Assembly (NCBI RefSeq): GCF_003206155.1
Contig: NZ_PZJV01000001.1
Location: 206,018-270,017 of the forward strand
Direction: 5' to 3'
DNA length: 64,000 nucleotides
Source of the DNA: Salinicola halophilus
GTDB taxonomy: Bacteria > Pseudomonadota > Gammaproteobacteria > Pseudomonadales > Halomonadaceae
Positions 39,660 through 47,438 of the stretch are shown piece after piece (positions within the stretch are counted from its first letter, which is position 1; each line of letters starts with the position of its first letter). The notes beneath the pieces are model-generated. The model was given only the letters and a program-made list of their open reading frames with translations. It ran no database searches and had not been told where the DNA came from. Made by a program: the position numbers and the translations under genes.

Positions 39660-40838
39660 TCAAGCCGACGCGCGATACCGCGCCACCCCCAAGGCAAGCA
39701 TGCCGGCGACCAGCCCCCAAAATGCCGAACCGATGCCGAACAGCGTGACGCCGGAGCCGGTCACCAGAAAAGCGATCAGCGCCGGTTCTCGATAGGCCGG
39801 CGCCTCCAGAGCGCGGTGTAGACTGGCGCCGATCGTCGGCAGCAGTGCCAGGCCGGCAATGGCGACGACGAAGGCCTGCGGTAATGCATCGAACAGGGTG
39901 CCGATGGAACCGCCGAAGAGCCCGGCCAGCAGGTAAAAGCCGCCAGCGCAGACGGCAGCGGGGTAGCGTCTGCGGGGGTCGGCATCGACCTCTGGGCCGA
40001 GGCAGATGGCGGCAGTGATCGCTGCCAGACAGACGGTGTAGGCGCCGAAGGGGGCGAGCACCAGCGCTGTCAGCCCCGTCCAGATCATCAGCGGCGATAC
40101 GGGGGCGTCGAACCCGGCGCCGCGTAGCGTGGCCACCCCCGGGGCGTTCTGCGACGCCATGGACACCACGAACAGCGGAATGCCCACGCCGAGGAGGCTC
40201 GACGGCGAGAACGTCGGCCAGGTGAGCGTTGGCGCCACGATGGCGAAGTGCGCAGCCTCGGTATCGATCTTGCCGAAGACGCCTGCGTAGGCCAGGCCCA
40301 CCAGCAGCACGACCAGAATGCGCTGGCGCGGCAGCCAGCGCTGAGCGAGCAGATAGCTCACCAGCATCAGCCCGACGAGAACGATATCGCTCTCCAGGGC
40401 AACGAAGGTTTCGAGCCCGAATCGGAGCAACACGCCGGCCAGCATCGCGGCGGCAATGGCGTCGGGGATGAGCCGCATGAGGCTGGCGAACCAGCCGGTA
40501 AGTCCGCAAAGCAGAATCAGTGCGGCGCAGAAGACGAAGACGCCGATCGCCTCGCTCAGGGGAACGCCGGGCAGGCTCACCGCCAGTAGCGCGGCGCCGG
40601 GCGTCGACCAGGCGGTAAGGATCGGCTGGCGATAGCGGAGCGACAGCCCGATCGACGTGATTCCCATGGCGAGGCCGAGCGCTGCCAGCCAGCCGCCGAT
40701 TTCACTTGGGGTTGCGCCCGCGGCGGCGGCGGCCTGAAAAACGATCACGGCCGAGCTGGTATAGCCCACGAGTACCGCAATGAATCCTGCGGTGACGTGC
40801 GTGGCGTTGAGCGTGCGCCAGAAACCCGGTTCGGCCAT
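39660..40838 (-). CDS. benE: BenE-family transporter (benzoate/H+ symporter-like)
   Basis: The 392-residue protein has about twelve membrane segments and family stretches AVIVFQAAAAAGAT, LTAWSTPGAALLA and the repeated SQNAPGV and TVCLAAITAAICLGPEVD motifs of the BenE branch of the nucleobase-ascorbate transporter fold. It probably takes up an aromatic acid or related solute; no benzoate catabolic genes are nearby, so the substrate is uncertain. GGGAGAGG precedes the start. It is divergent from a cupin-type regulator that probably controls it. Confidence 0.85.
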   Translation of the reverse strand: MAEPGFWRTLNATHVTAGFIAVLVGYTSSAVIVFQAAAAAGATPSEIGGWLAALGLAMGITSIGLSLRYRQPILTAWSTPGAALLAVSLPGVPLSEAIGVFVFCAALILLCGLTGWFASLMRLIPDAIAAAMLAGVLLRFGLETFVALESDIVLVGLMLVSYLLAQRWLPRQRILVVLLVGLAYAGVFGKIDTEAAHFAIVAPTLTWPTFSPSSLLGVGIPLFVVSMASQNAPGVATLRGAGFDAPVSPLMIWTGLTALVLAPFGAYTVCLAAITAAICLGPEVDADPRRRYPAAVCAGGFYLLAGLFGGSIGTLFDALPQAFVVAIAGLALLPTIGASLHRALEAPAYREPALIAFLVTGSGVTLFGIGSAFWGLVAGMLALGVARYRASA

Positions 40839-40857
40839 GCTGTCCTCTCCCCTGTCC

Positions 40858-40903
40858 GTGCGTTATAGCGCACAACCAGGCATCAATGTGCGTTATGACG
40901 CTC
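40858..40903. promoter_or_regulatory. Repeated palindromic operator candidate between benE and regulator
   Basis: GTGCGTTATAGCGCAC (40858-40873) is a palindrome, and a partly matching copy, GTGCGTTATGACGCTC, starts exactly 30 bases later at 40888. Two similar sites about three helical turns apart in a divergent spacer suit a dimeric regulator, most simply the XRE-cupin protein encoded next door. Confidence 0.5.
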
Positions 40904-41009
40904 GATTTGTCGACCGCCCGATGTGACCCTGATGGCACGGTCGGCGCGCACGCACGGCACGGTCGGCACGGCATGGGCCTAGCCAAAGAGGTCATGAGGA
41001 GACACCGCC

Positions 41010-41573
41010 ATGGACAAGACAATGCAAACGGACAGGGCCGCCATCGGCCAGCGGCTCAGGAGTCTGCGTCGCGACCGGGAGTGGAGTCTCGACCGGCTGG
41101 CCGCAGAGGCCGGCGTGAGCAAGGCGATGCTGGGACAGATCGAGCGCGGGGAGTCCATGCCGACGGTATCGACACTCTGGAAGGTCGCAGGCGCGCTGCG
41201 GGCGCCGCTGTCACACTTTCTCGCCTCAACGACGCTCCCGGCGACCGTCTCACCGCGTGAGTGGCTTCACGACAGCGCCGGCATGGCGGTCCAGCCCCTG
41301 TTCGCTTTCGATCCCACGCTGGGCTTCGAGATGTTCGTGATCGATCTGCAACCCGGCGGAATGAGCGAATCGGCTCCGCACACGGCGGGCGTGATCGAGC
41401 ATGTAGTGGTGGTGGAGGGAGAAATGGCGCTATTCATCGAAGGAGAGTGGCAGACGCTGGCGGCAGGTGAGGGCCGCCGTTTCGCCGCCGATCAGCCTCA
41501 CGCCTACCGCAACGACGGCCTGCGTTCGGCGCGCTTTCACGATCTCATTCACTATCCGGGGCCGAACCGTTGA
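41010..41573 (+). CDS. XRE-family regulator with C-terminal cupin domain
   Basis: The 187-residue protein has an N-terminal helix-turn-helix (IGQRLRSLRRDREWSLDRLAAEAGVSKAMLGQIERGES, about 10-60) and a C-terminal cupin (about 105-180, including AGVIEHVVVVEGEMALFIEGEW and FAADQPHAYRN). Such regulators sense small metabolites through the cupin. GAGGAGA precedes the start. It is divergent from benE, its likely target. Its last 29 bases overlap the 3' end of the amidase gene on the other strand. Confidence 0.88.
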   Translation: MDKTMQTDRAAIGQRLRSLRRDREWSLDRLAAEAGVSKAMLGQIERGESMPTVSTLWKVAGALRAPLSHFLASTTLPATVSPREWLHDSAGMAVQPLFAFDPTLGFEMFVIDLQPGGMSESAPHTAGVIEHVVVVEGEMALFIEGEWQTLAAGEGRRFAADQPHAYRNDGLRSARFHDLIHYPGPNR

Positions 41574-42516
41574 CCCGTAGGCGTACGGGTTCGGACATCC
41601 CTGCGTCAGTCTCGCCAAGGCGATCGGACGAAAGGGCCGGCGACGCAGGGGGCCAGATCGCGTCGAGTGCTTCGGGTCGGTAGCGTGCCACCAGGGCCCA
41701 GAGGCGGGCGAGTGTGTCGGTATCCGGCTCGCCGGTGACCGCCCCGGGGCGAAAATGCATCTGAAAAGCGCGGGTGACATCGCGGGTCAGCTCGCTCCAT
41801 TCCCCGTCGGCTGGAAGGGCGTAGCCGTAGCGCTGTAGCGCGCGCTGATAATCAACGAGGCGTGGCGGGCGACGTTCGAATTCGCGTCGGAATCGTTCGA
41901 TATCGACGTCCTGCGGCCAGGCACCGATGCCGGCAAGATACAAACGGTGCCAGGGGAAGCGCGGCCCCGGATCGATCTTGCGCTGAGGAGCGATGTCCGA
42001 ATGCCCCACGATGGCCGTCGGCGGCAGGTCATAGCGGGCAATGAGGTCGCGGACGAGCGCGACGACCGCGGCGATCTGCGGTTCGGGGTAGTGCTGCCAG
42101 GTACGCCCCGTTGGCGTATCGCGCGGTCCGGCGTTGACGATCTCGATGCCGATGGAAGTGTCGTTGATCTGCGTACGGTCGTCCCACGCACTGACGCCGG
42201 CGTGCCAGGCGCGTTTTTGCTCGTCGACCAGCTGGCGTACGAGGGGCTCACCGCCATCCATGGCGTCGCGGGATATCAGGTAGTGCGAGCTGACCCGGGG
42301 CCCCTTGAGTGTGCGCAGCGCTGCCGATTCGCCGGAGTCGGTGTAGTGGAGCACGACGTAGCGAACACGCTGGTTGAACGCGCTCGAGGTCTCCGAGGTA
42401 TCGACCCGATAGCCGTCGCGCTGCTCCAGCCCGCCGCCGGCGCAGCCGCCAAGGACGAGGAGTAGTAGCCCGAGGGCCAACGGCAGCGGACGGAAACGCC
42501 GGTCACGATGAGTCAT
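41545..42516 (-). CDS. amiD: N-acetylmuramoyl-L-alanine amidase, AmiD-like lipoprotein
   Basis: The 323-residue protein is a zinc amidase cleaving MurNAc-L-Ala (or anhydroMurNAc-L-Ala) bonds. A lipoprotein signal ends at GGCAG (Cys about 25). The amidase_2 domain has VVLHYTDSG, SSHYLI, the AWHAGVSAW segment and VGHSDIAPQRKIDPGP zinc/catalytic residues. A C-terminal peptidoglycan-binding domain follows (about 215-290, YQRALQRYGYALPADGEW). The layout matches E. coli AmiD, an outer-membrane lipoprotein. Confidence 0.9.
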   Translation of the reverse strand: MTHRDRRFRPLPLALGLLLLVLGGCAGGGLEQRDGYRVDTSETSSAFNQRVRYVVLHYTDSGESAALRTLKGPRVSSHYLISRDAMDGGEPLVRQLVDEQKRAWHAGVSAWDDRTQINDTSIGIEIVNAGPRDTPTGRTWQHYPEPQIAAVVALVRDLIARYDLPPTAIVGHSDIAPQRKIDPGPRFPWHRLYLAGIGAWPQDVDIERFRREFERRPPRLVDYQRALQRYGYALPADGEWSELTRDVTRAFQMHFRPGAVTGEPDTDTLARLWALVARYRPEALDAIWPPASPALSSDRLGETDAGMSEPVRLRVNGSAPDSE

Positions 42517-42544
42517 GGGTCGCCTTGGGGGTCGTGTTCGGGGA

Positions 42545-43291
42545 TTACAGGTGTCGGAGCAGAAAGCGCGCCATGAGTCCCAGCATCAGCGTCATCGAGA
42601 CGCTGAGCATGGTGCCTAGGAGGACGTATTCGGTCAGCTTGCGGTCTCGGTCGTGACGCAGATCGCCAAAGCGTAGAACGGATTTGGCCGTCAGTAGAAA
42701 GCCGATTGCCGCCAGCTGGTCGCTCAACACGAAGGTCAGAATCAGAAATCGCTCCAGCATGCCGATGCGGGCACCCGCGTCCGCCAGCGTCCCCGCGGTA
42801 TCCACGTCGCGACTCCACCGGGTCATGATCATGGCGATCAGGATCGACATCGGCTTCAGAGCAACCAGGTAGGTCAACGCGGTCAGCAGAATCCGAGGCG
42901 CCGCCCAGTCGTGAAAAAGAGTCGCGAGTTCAGGCACATCGAGTCTGACCAGCCACGCCCAGACGCCTGTCAGAACGAGAACGTGCAGCGCCTGATCGAT
43001 CAAAAAGTAGCGAATGGGGTAACGGTGCGTGTAGCTCTTGAGCGTATCGATCGCCCAGTGCGAGCCGCCGACGATACCCGCGCCGATGAGGGTGGTGCCT
43101 GCGTCGAACTTCATTGCCACCAGCACACCGAGCGTCATCAGCGTATGCAGGCCGACATGATAGTAGAGCGCGCGGGCGCGGAGATGGCGTTGCGCCTTCT
43201 CCTTCGCCCACGCGTCGCTCTGCAGCACGAAGTCGCCGACCACATGGGCCAGCAGCAGTATAAACAGTAGCGAGAGCGCAAAATCGCTCAT
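42545..43291 (-). CDS. DUF3307 membrane protein, partner of SatD
   Basis: The 248-residue protein has an N-terminal DUF3307 domain (FILLLAHVVGDFVLQSDAWAKEK; LYYHVGLHTLMTLGVLVAM; GGSHWAIDTLKSY) with His/Asp residues inside the first membrane segments, then further membrane segments (about five to six in all). Its ATG overlaps the satD stop (ATGA), so it is coupled to satD. The longer open frame upstream to 43471 overlaps satD and is not used. The function is unknown. Confidence 0.85.
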   Translation of the reverse strand: MSDFALSLLFILLLAHVVGDFVLQSDAWAKEKAQRHLRARALYYHVGLHTLMTLGVLVAMKFDAGTTLIGAGIVGGSHWAIDTLKSYTHRYPIRYFLIDQALHVLVLTGVWAWLVRLDVPELATLFHDWAAPRILLTALTYLVALKPMSILIAMIMTRWSRDVDTAGTLADAGARIGMLERFLILTFVLSDQLAAIGFLLTAKSVLRFGDLRHDRDRKLTEYVLLGTMLSVSMTLMLGLMARFLLRHL

Positions 43292-43920
43292 ACCTGTAGC
43301 TCCAGGCGTTGACGCATGAAGGTTAGAAAGTCTCTCGTCAGGGACCAGCGAGCCGCGGCGAGCCGGCGATTGATGGTGGGCTGCGCGCGTCCCAGATGTC
43401 TTGCCAATTCGCTCTGGGTCATCGAGGTCGTAAGGCTCAGCCGAATGACCTCGGCGGCGTTGTGCGACCACTGTCCGATGATGTCATCGACGAAGCGGAT
43501 CAGCAGATCGACTTCGGGCTGCGCCTGCAAAAGGAAAAGTCCCAGTCGTCGGTCATCGAGACTCAGGGCGTCCAGTCCCTGGCCCGAGCGCACGAAGGGA
43601 GGCCCGTCGGCGTCGATGAAGCGCTCCTCGGTCGGCATTCGACCCTCGCCCAGGCTTGCCGAGACTCGGGCGTCCCAGGGCTGGCGTTTCGACGGGGAGT
43701 GTTCGAGCAGACTGGCGCGGATCAGTACCGCCGCCGCCATGACGTGGGCGCCGTGCGGGATCGCCAGCTGGAAAGCGTCGCCGCGGTAGCGCATACCGAC
43801 ACCGCCAAACGTTTCCTTGGTACGGGCCAAGGTGATATCGAGCGCCGCACGAAGCGCGTGCTTGTCGTCGATAGCCTTCGACTCCACGATATCGCCACTG
43901 ATTACACCGATCATCTGCAT
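43288..43920 (-). CDS. SatD-family protein with C-terminal HTH
   Basis: The 210-residue protein has a SatD-type N-terminal domain (MIGVISGDIVESK; later YRGDAFQLAI) and a C-terminal helix-turn-helix (MTQSELARHLGRAQPTINRRLAAARW). The two GD motifs are spaced much as metal-binding sites of nucleotide-cyclase-like palm folds, which is my inference. SatD/DUF3307 pairs recur in bacteria, but their role is not established. GAGGG precedes ATG 43920; ATG 43914 is an alternative. The next gene upstream across the spacer is controlled by a LexA-like box. Confidence 0.85.
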   Translation of the reverse strand: MQMIGVISGDIVESKAIDDKHALRAALDITLARTKETFGGVGMRYRGDAFQLAIPHGAHVMAAAVLIRASLLEHSPSKRQPWDARVSASLGEGRMPTEERFIDADGPPFVRSGQGLDALSLDDRRLGLFLLQAQPEVDLLIRFVDDIIGQWSHNAAEVIRLSLTTSMTQSELARHLGRAQPTINRRLAAARWSLTRDFLTFMRQRLELQV

Positions 43921-43955
43921 ATCGCCCTCATCGAACCTCTTGCCGCTGTATGATT

Positions 43956-44001
43956 ATAGCTTTATATCGCTATTATTCCTTTTATGCATAAAAAAAGCTA
44001 T
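43956..44001. promoter_or_regulatory. ATAGC/GCTAT half-sites upstream of satD
   Basis: ATAGC (43956-43960) and GCTAT (43969-43973) form an inverted repeat around eight A/T-rich bases, and another GCTAT lies at 43997-44001. They sit 36 to 81 bases before the satD start. SatD carries its own HTH, so autoregulation through these sites is possible but unproven. Confidence 0.35.
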
Positions 44002-44051
44002 CACTTGCCATGGGTCACCCGGGGATCAGCCTCCCGTGACTCTAGCCCGTA

Positions 44052-44071
44052 AGCTGTATTTATATACAGTA
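44052..44071. promoter_or_regulatory. LexA (SOS) box
   Basis: AGCTGTATTTATATACAGTA matches the E. coli LexA consensus TACTGTATATATATACAGTA at 17 of 20 positions, with the CTG-N10-CAG core intact. It lies 132 bases upstream of satD (minus strand) and 151 bases upstream of a small ORF (plus strand). Which direction it controls is not settled by sequence. A stem with a T-rich tail could also be read here, but an all-A/T stem would terminate poorly. Confidence 0.65.
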
Positions 44072-44221
44072 TTTTTATGTCACAGGATGTCGGCACGCCG
44101 TGTCGACATTGGCGCGGGTGCGGTGCCCGGGGCGTCGATTGCGGGCATCGGTCACGGTGGATGCGCGGCGGTTGACCGAACCCCGGTATGCAGCCAGTGC
44201 CAGAGGCCGGAGGACCAAAAT

Positions 44222-44446
44222 ATGGCATTCCACCGTGGTGGCAATCGTACGATCGCAACGGTGCCCAGGACATCGGGAGTGGCTGTGATGTCGATGAGTT
44301 TCGCAACGATTCGGTCTTTCCAAAACTCGTTACGTGTCGAATTTTCATTAACCCAGATCGAGAGCGGAAGCGATATTCGTAAAAAAGAGAAGTTTGTCAT
44401 TGAGGAACACGTTAAAGACTTGCATCTGAATGGCATCCGGCAATAA
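44222..44446 (+). CDS. Candidate small protein of 74 residues next to SOS box
   Basis: I do not recognise this product. ATG 44222 has GGAGGA seven bases upstream, an ideal ribosome binding site, and the frame stays open to 44446. The C-terminal half alternates charged and hydrophobic residues (VEFSLTQIESGSDIRKKEKF, then VIEEHVKDLHLNG). ATG 44087, 16 bases after the SOS box, would give 119 residues but lacks a good site. An antisense frame (44152-44436) is also open. It ends 40 bases before the mvaT-like gene. Confidence 0.4.
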   Translation: MAFHRGGNRTIATVPRTSGVAVMSMSFATIRSFQNSLRVEFSLTQIESGSDIRKKEKFVIEEHVKDLHLNGIRQ

Positions 44447-44486
44447 TGTGTGCGCCTACGGTTCTACAACGCAACGGAAATAGATA

Positions 44487-44867
44487 ATGTCTCTACTTAG
44501 TGACTACGTAAAAAAAGAACAACTCCTCAAGCAGCTCGAACAAGAGCTCAAGCAGATGGAGGGCGATCAGCGCCTCAAGGCCGAGCTCGAGTTCAAAGAG
44601 AAGCTCGAAGCGCTGATGAACGAGTACGACAAATCGTCCGCCGACGTCATCGAACTGCTGGGCCCCAAGCCCGAGTCGAGCGGTACGTCGCAGGCGTCGA
44701 GCAAGAGCTCGGGCGGACGGCGCAAGCGCAAGCTGAAGATTTACAAGAACCCCAACAGTGGCGAAGTCGTCGAGACCCGAGGCGGCAACCACAAGACACT
44801 GAAAGCCTGGAAGGACGAACACGGCAGCGAAACCGTCGAATCCTGGGTCGTTCGCACTGAAGATTGA
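44487..44867 (+). CDS. mvaT: H-NS-like xenogeneic silencer, MvaT/MvaU family
   Basis: This 126-residue nucleoid protein binds A/T-rich, often foreign, DNA and silences it. The coiled-coil oligomerisation half (about 1-60: KKEQLLKQLEQELKQMEG; EFKEKLEALMNEYDKSSADV) is joined by a Ser-rich linker to the C-terminal domain with KIYKNPNSGEVVETRGGNHKTLKAWK. The RGGN loop corresponds to the MvaT AT-pincer. A strong terminator follows. A small gene with a related N-terminal region lies next. Confidence 0.93.
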   Translation: MSLLSDYVKKEQLLKQLEQELKQMEGDQRLKAELEFKEKLEALMNEYDKSSADVIELLGPKPESSGTSQASSKSSGGRRKRKLKIYKNPNSGEVVETRGGNHKTLKAWKDEHGSETVESWVVRTED

Positions 44868-44922
44868 TGCCGGCGCTGTCGAGTTCCCGGCACGCAAGAC
44901 TCGACACCGCAGATGACCGAAG

Positions 44923-44953
44923 ACGCTCACCGCATGCGGTGAGCGTTTTTTTT
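44923..44953 (+). terminator. Strong intrinsic terminator after mvaT
   Basis: A perfect 24-base palindrome (44923-44946) is followed by a run of T to 44953, 55 bases after the mvaT stop. Confidence 0.92.
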
Positions 44954-45182
44954 GCCGAACGCAAGGTCTAGGCTTTCGAACATGGCGGTATGCGAGCTGT
45001 CTAAGGCCCGTGGTGGCGCGGTTCAGGCCCTGCGCCGCGGGTGATTTCGGAGCCGACATCGTCTATGCTTGCCCGTCTCGCGACATGCCGCGCTCACAGG
45101 GGATTCGATATTCCGGTCACCGCTTCTGTGTGTCGGTATCCGCGACTCTTTCACGCCGATAAAGGGTTTGAACTCTCACGCT

Positions 45183-45440
45183 ATGGCCGCGAACGAACGC
45201 TACGCTAAACCCCGCCAGATGGATGAACGCGAAAAACTCCGCAAGTTTCGAGAACTCGACGATGCTTTTGCCCAGGCGCTTCGCGATATGGACGGCTCGA
45301 CGTCACAGCCAGCGCCAGAAATGGCCGAAACCGTCGACTTCGAAACGCGGTTGCTGGCATTGATGGAAGAATATGCGCTATCTCGAGAAGCAGTGCGCGA
45401 CCTCGTGGAGACACTCGTCGAATATCATCAGTTCGATTAA
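45183..45440 (+). CDS. Small protein resembling only the MvaT oligomerisation domain
   Basis: The 85-residue product has no recognised name. Its segment FETRLLALMEEYALSREAV lines up with FKEKLEALMNEYDKSSADV of the MvaT-like protein encoded 316 bases upstream: F, L, ALM, EY, S and V are shared at the same spacing. The DNA-binding KIYKNP and GGNHKTLK part is absent. It could therefore be a truncated partner that modulates the silencer, comparable in principle to H-NST. ATG 45183 is chosen because upstream sequence looks non-coding. Confidence 0.65.
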   Translation: MAANERYAKPRQMDEREKLRKFRELDDAFAQALRDMDGSTSQPAPEMAETVDFETRLLALMEEYALSREAVRDLVETLVEYHQFD

Positions 45441-45931
45441 AAACATTATTTAATCGGTGAGCCGACATCGTTCATATCGTTGTACTGCGACGAGACGTCG
45501 CAGGTGAGTGAGTCGGCATAATAAAAAGTGTTGGGAAAAGTCCTCATCGATAGCCGCCCTTTTTCAGGGGGATGGCTTCGCTCGCCCGGATCGCTCATCC
45601 TCTATCCGAGGCGCTTCAACATCGACCGTATGATTCGTCGATCGCCGGTTGGCGTGGTTTGACGCAGGGTATTTCGAGGCCGGGGGTCGAAGCGAGTTGG
45701 CGCCATGATCGCGCGTGGGCGGTAGCCGCTGAACGTTGGTGGGCTTTCGTTGTTCTCTAACCACAGTCTCTAGCCACAGTGTCTTCCGACGGCCTGAACA
45801 CGATGTCGTCCAACGGCCTAGGCGCCCACCGAGCGCGGTAGCATGAGAGCACCGGGGCGAGCGCGTCAGGAGACGATGGGCCGTCCCGCAGACTAACTGA
45901 CATTCACTGCCCGGCGAAGGCGAGCGATGCC
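45441..45931. other. Intergenic region before manC
   Basis: No gene is supportable in these 491 bases. A weak A/T-rich inverted repeat (GATTAAA 45435-45441 with TTTAATC 45449-45455) overlaps the preceding stop codon. The remainder is mixed-composition sequence with no consensus promoter I can defend. Confidence 0.5.
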
Positions 45932-47335
45932 ATGCTGATACCCGTGATACTTGCCGGCGGCGCCGGCACCCGACTGTGGCCCGTCTCGCGGGCAAGCTAT
46001 CCCAAGCAGTTTCTGCCCGTGGTGGGCGAGCAGAGCATGCTCGTGGAGACGCTGGCGCGTCTGATGCCCATCTCCACGGGAGGCCCCATCGTCGTCTGCC
46101 AGGAGGCTCATCGATTCCTGGTGGCCGAGCAGCTTCGCGCCGCCGGCCAGCGTGCCGATATCGTGCTCGAGCCCGCCATGCGCAATACCGCGCCGGCCAT
46201 CGCGGTCGCGGCACTGGCGGCGCTGGCGAAAGACGAGGAGGCCACGCTGCTGGTCTTGCCGGCGGATCATGCCATTGCCCACCCCGAGGCGCTGCTGGCC
46301 GCCCTCGAGCCTGCCGAGGCCGCCGCTCGCGCGGGCAGGCTCGTGACCTTCGGCGTCAAGCCGACCCGCGCCGAGACCGGCTACGGCTATATCGAGGTGG
46401 ACAGCGCCGTCACAGGCGCGGCGGTTCCCGTCGTTCGGTTCGTCGAAAAGCCCGAGGCCGAGGTCGCCGAGCACTACCTCGAGGGCGGTCGCCACCTCTG
46501 GAACAGCGGAATGTTTCTGATGCGCGCGGATCGCTATCTGGCGGCGCTGTCGCAAGCGCGCCCGGCGATGCTCTCGGCGGTGGCGGCGGCGTGGGAAGGA
46601 CGATCGGCGGATCTCGACTTCCTGCGTCTCGATGCCGAAGCGTTCGAGCGCTGTGAGTCGGAGTCGATCGACTACGCCGTCATGGAAAGCACCCCGGATG
46701 CGAGCGTCGTGTCGCTCGACGCGGGATGGTCGGACGTGGGGTCGTGGGAGTCGCTGTGGGAGATCGCGACCCAGGATGCCGCCGGTAACGCCGTCGATGG
46801 TGACGTGGTGATCGAAGACGTGCGCGGCAGCCTCGTTCACGCCGAAAGCCGTCTGGTCGCGGCGGTCGGGGTGAGAGATCTGCTCATCGTCGAGACGCCG
46901 GATGCGGTCATGGTGGCCCCGCGTCAGTCTGCCCAGGCAGTCAAGACGCTCGCGGAGAGACTCAAGCGGGAGGGGAGACCCGAGTGGGACCAGCATCGCC
47001 GCGTGCATCGCCCCTGGGGGAGCTACGATGGGATCCACGCCGCTGAGCGCTATCAGGTCAAGCAGATCTGCGTGGCCCCCGGCGCGCGGCTCTCTCTGCA
47101 GCGCCATTTCCATCGCGCCGAGCACTGGGTAGTCGTCCGCGGCACGGCGCAGGTCACTCGCGGCGACGACACTTTCCTGCTCGAGGAAAATCAGTCGACG
47201 TACATTCCGTTGGGCGTCGTTCACCGACTCGAGAACCCGGGCAAGATTCAACTCGAGCTGATCGAGATCCAGAGTGGCAGCTATCTTGGCGAGGATGATA
47301 TCGAGCGCTACGACGATATTTATCATCGCGACTGA
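45932..47335 (+). CDS. manC: Mannose-1-phosphate guanylyltransferase / mannose-6-phosphate isomerase
   Basis: This bifunctional enzyme makes GDP-mannose for exopolysaccharide or LPS. The 467-residue protein has the nucleotidyltransferase signature PVILAGGAGTRLWPVSRASYPKQFLP, VRFVEKP, and WNSGMFLMRAD, then a cupin isomerase domain (about 350-460, QRHFHRAEHWVVVRGTAQV). It has full bifunctional length (AlgA/ManC type). No polysaccharide cluster surrounds it, so it may serve several pathways. Confidence 0.95.
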   Translation: MLIPVILAGGAGTRLWPVSRASYPKQFLPVVGEQSMLVETLARLMPISTGGPIVVCQEAHRFLVAEQLRAAGQRADIVLEPAMRNTAPAIAVAALAALAKDEEATLLVLPADHAIAHPEALLAALEPAEAAARAGRLVTFGVKPTRAETGYGYIEVDSAVTGAAVPVVRFVEKPEAEVAEHYLEGGRHLWNSGMFLMRADRYLAALSQARPAMLSAVAAAWEGRSADLDFLRLDAEAFERCESESIDYAVMESTPDASVVSLDAGWSDVGSWESLWEIATQDAAGNAVDGDVVIEDVRGSLVHAESRLVAAVGVRDLLIVETPDAVMVAPRQSAQAVKTLAERLKREGRPEWDQHRRVHRPWGSYDGIHAAERYQVKQICVAPGARLSLQRHFHRAEHWVVVRGTAQVTRGDDTFLLEENQSTYIPLGVVHRLENPGKIQLELIEIQSGSYLGEDDIERYDDIYHRD

Positions 47336-47438
47336 CGCGCACGCCTGTGGCATCTGGCCTTGGCGACTGACGCGCCCGCCCGGTCCGCTTCCGCACGGGT
47401 GATCGAGTCAGCGAGCGGGCGCTCGTGTCGCCACGGGA

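Noticed and set aside
42545-43471. 308-residue version of the DUF3307 protein
   Set aside because: The extra 60 residues overlap satD and lack family features; the ATG at 43291 gives ATGA coupling.
44050-44078. Intrinsic terminator in the satD/mvaT spacer
   Set aside because: The stem is entirely A/T apart from its ends, whereas the match to the LexA consensus is far better.
45893-47353. 486-residue minus-strand frame across manC
   Set aside because: manC is unmistakable on the plus strand; the antisense frame is Arg/His-rich without motifs.
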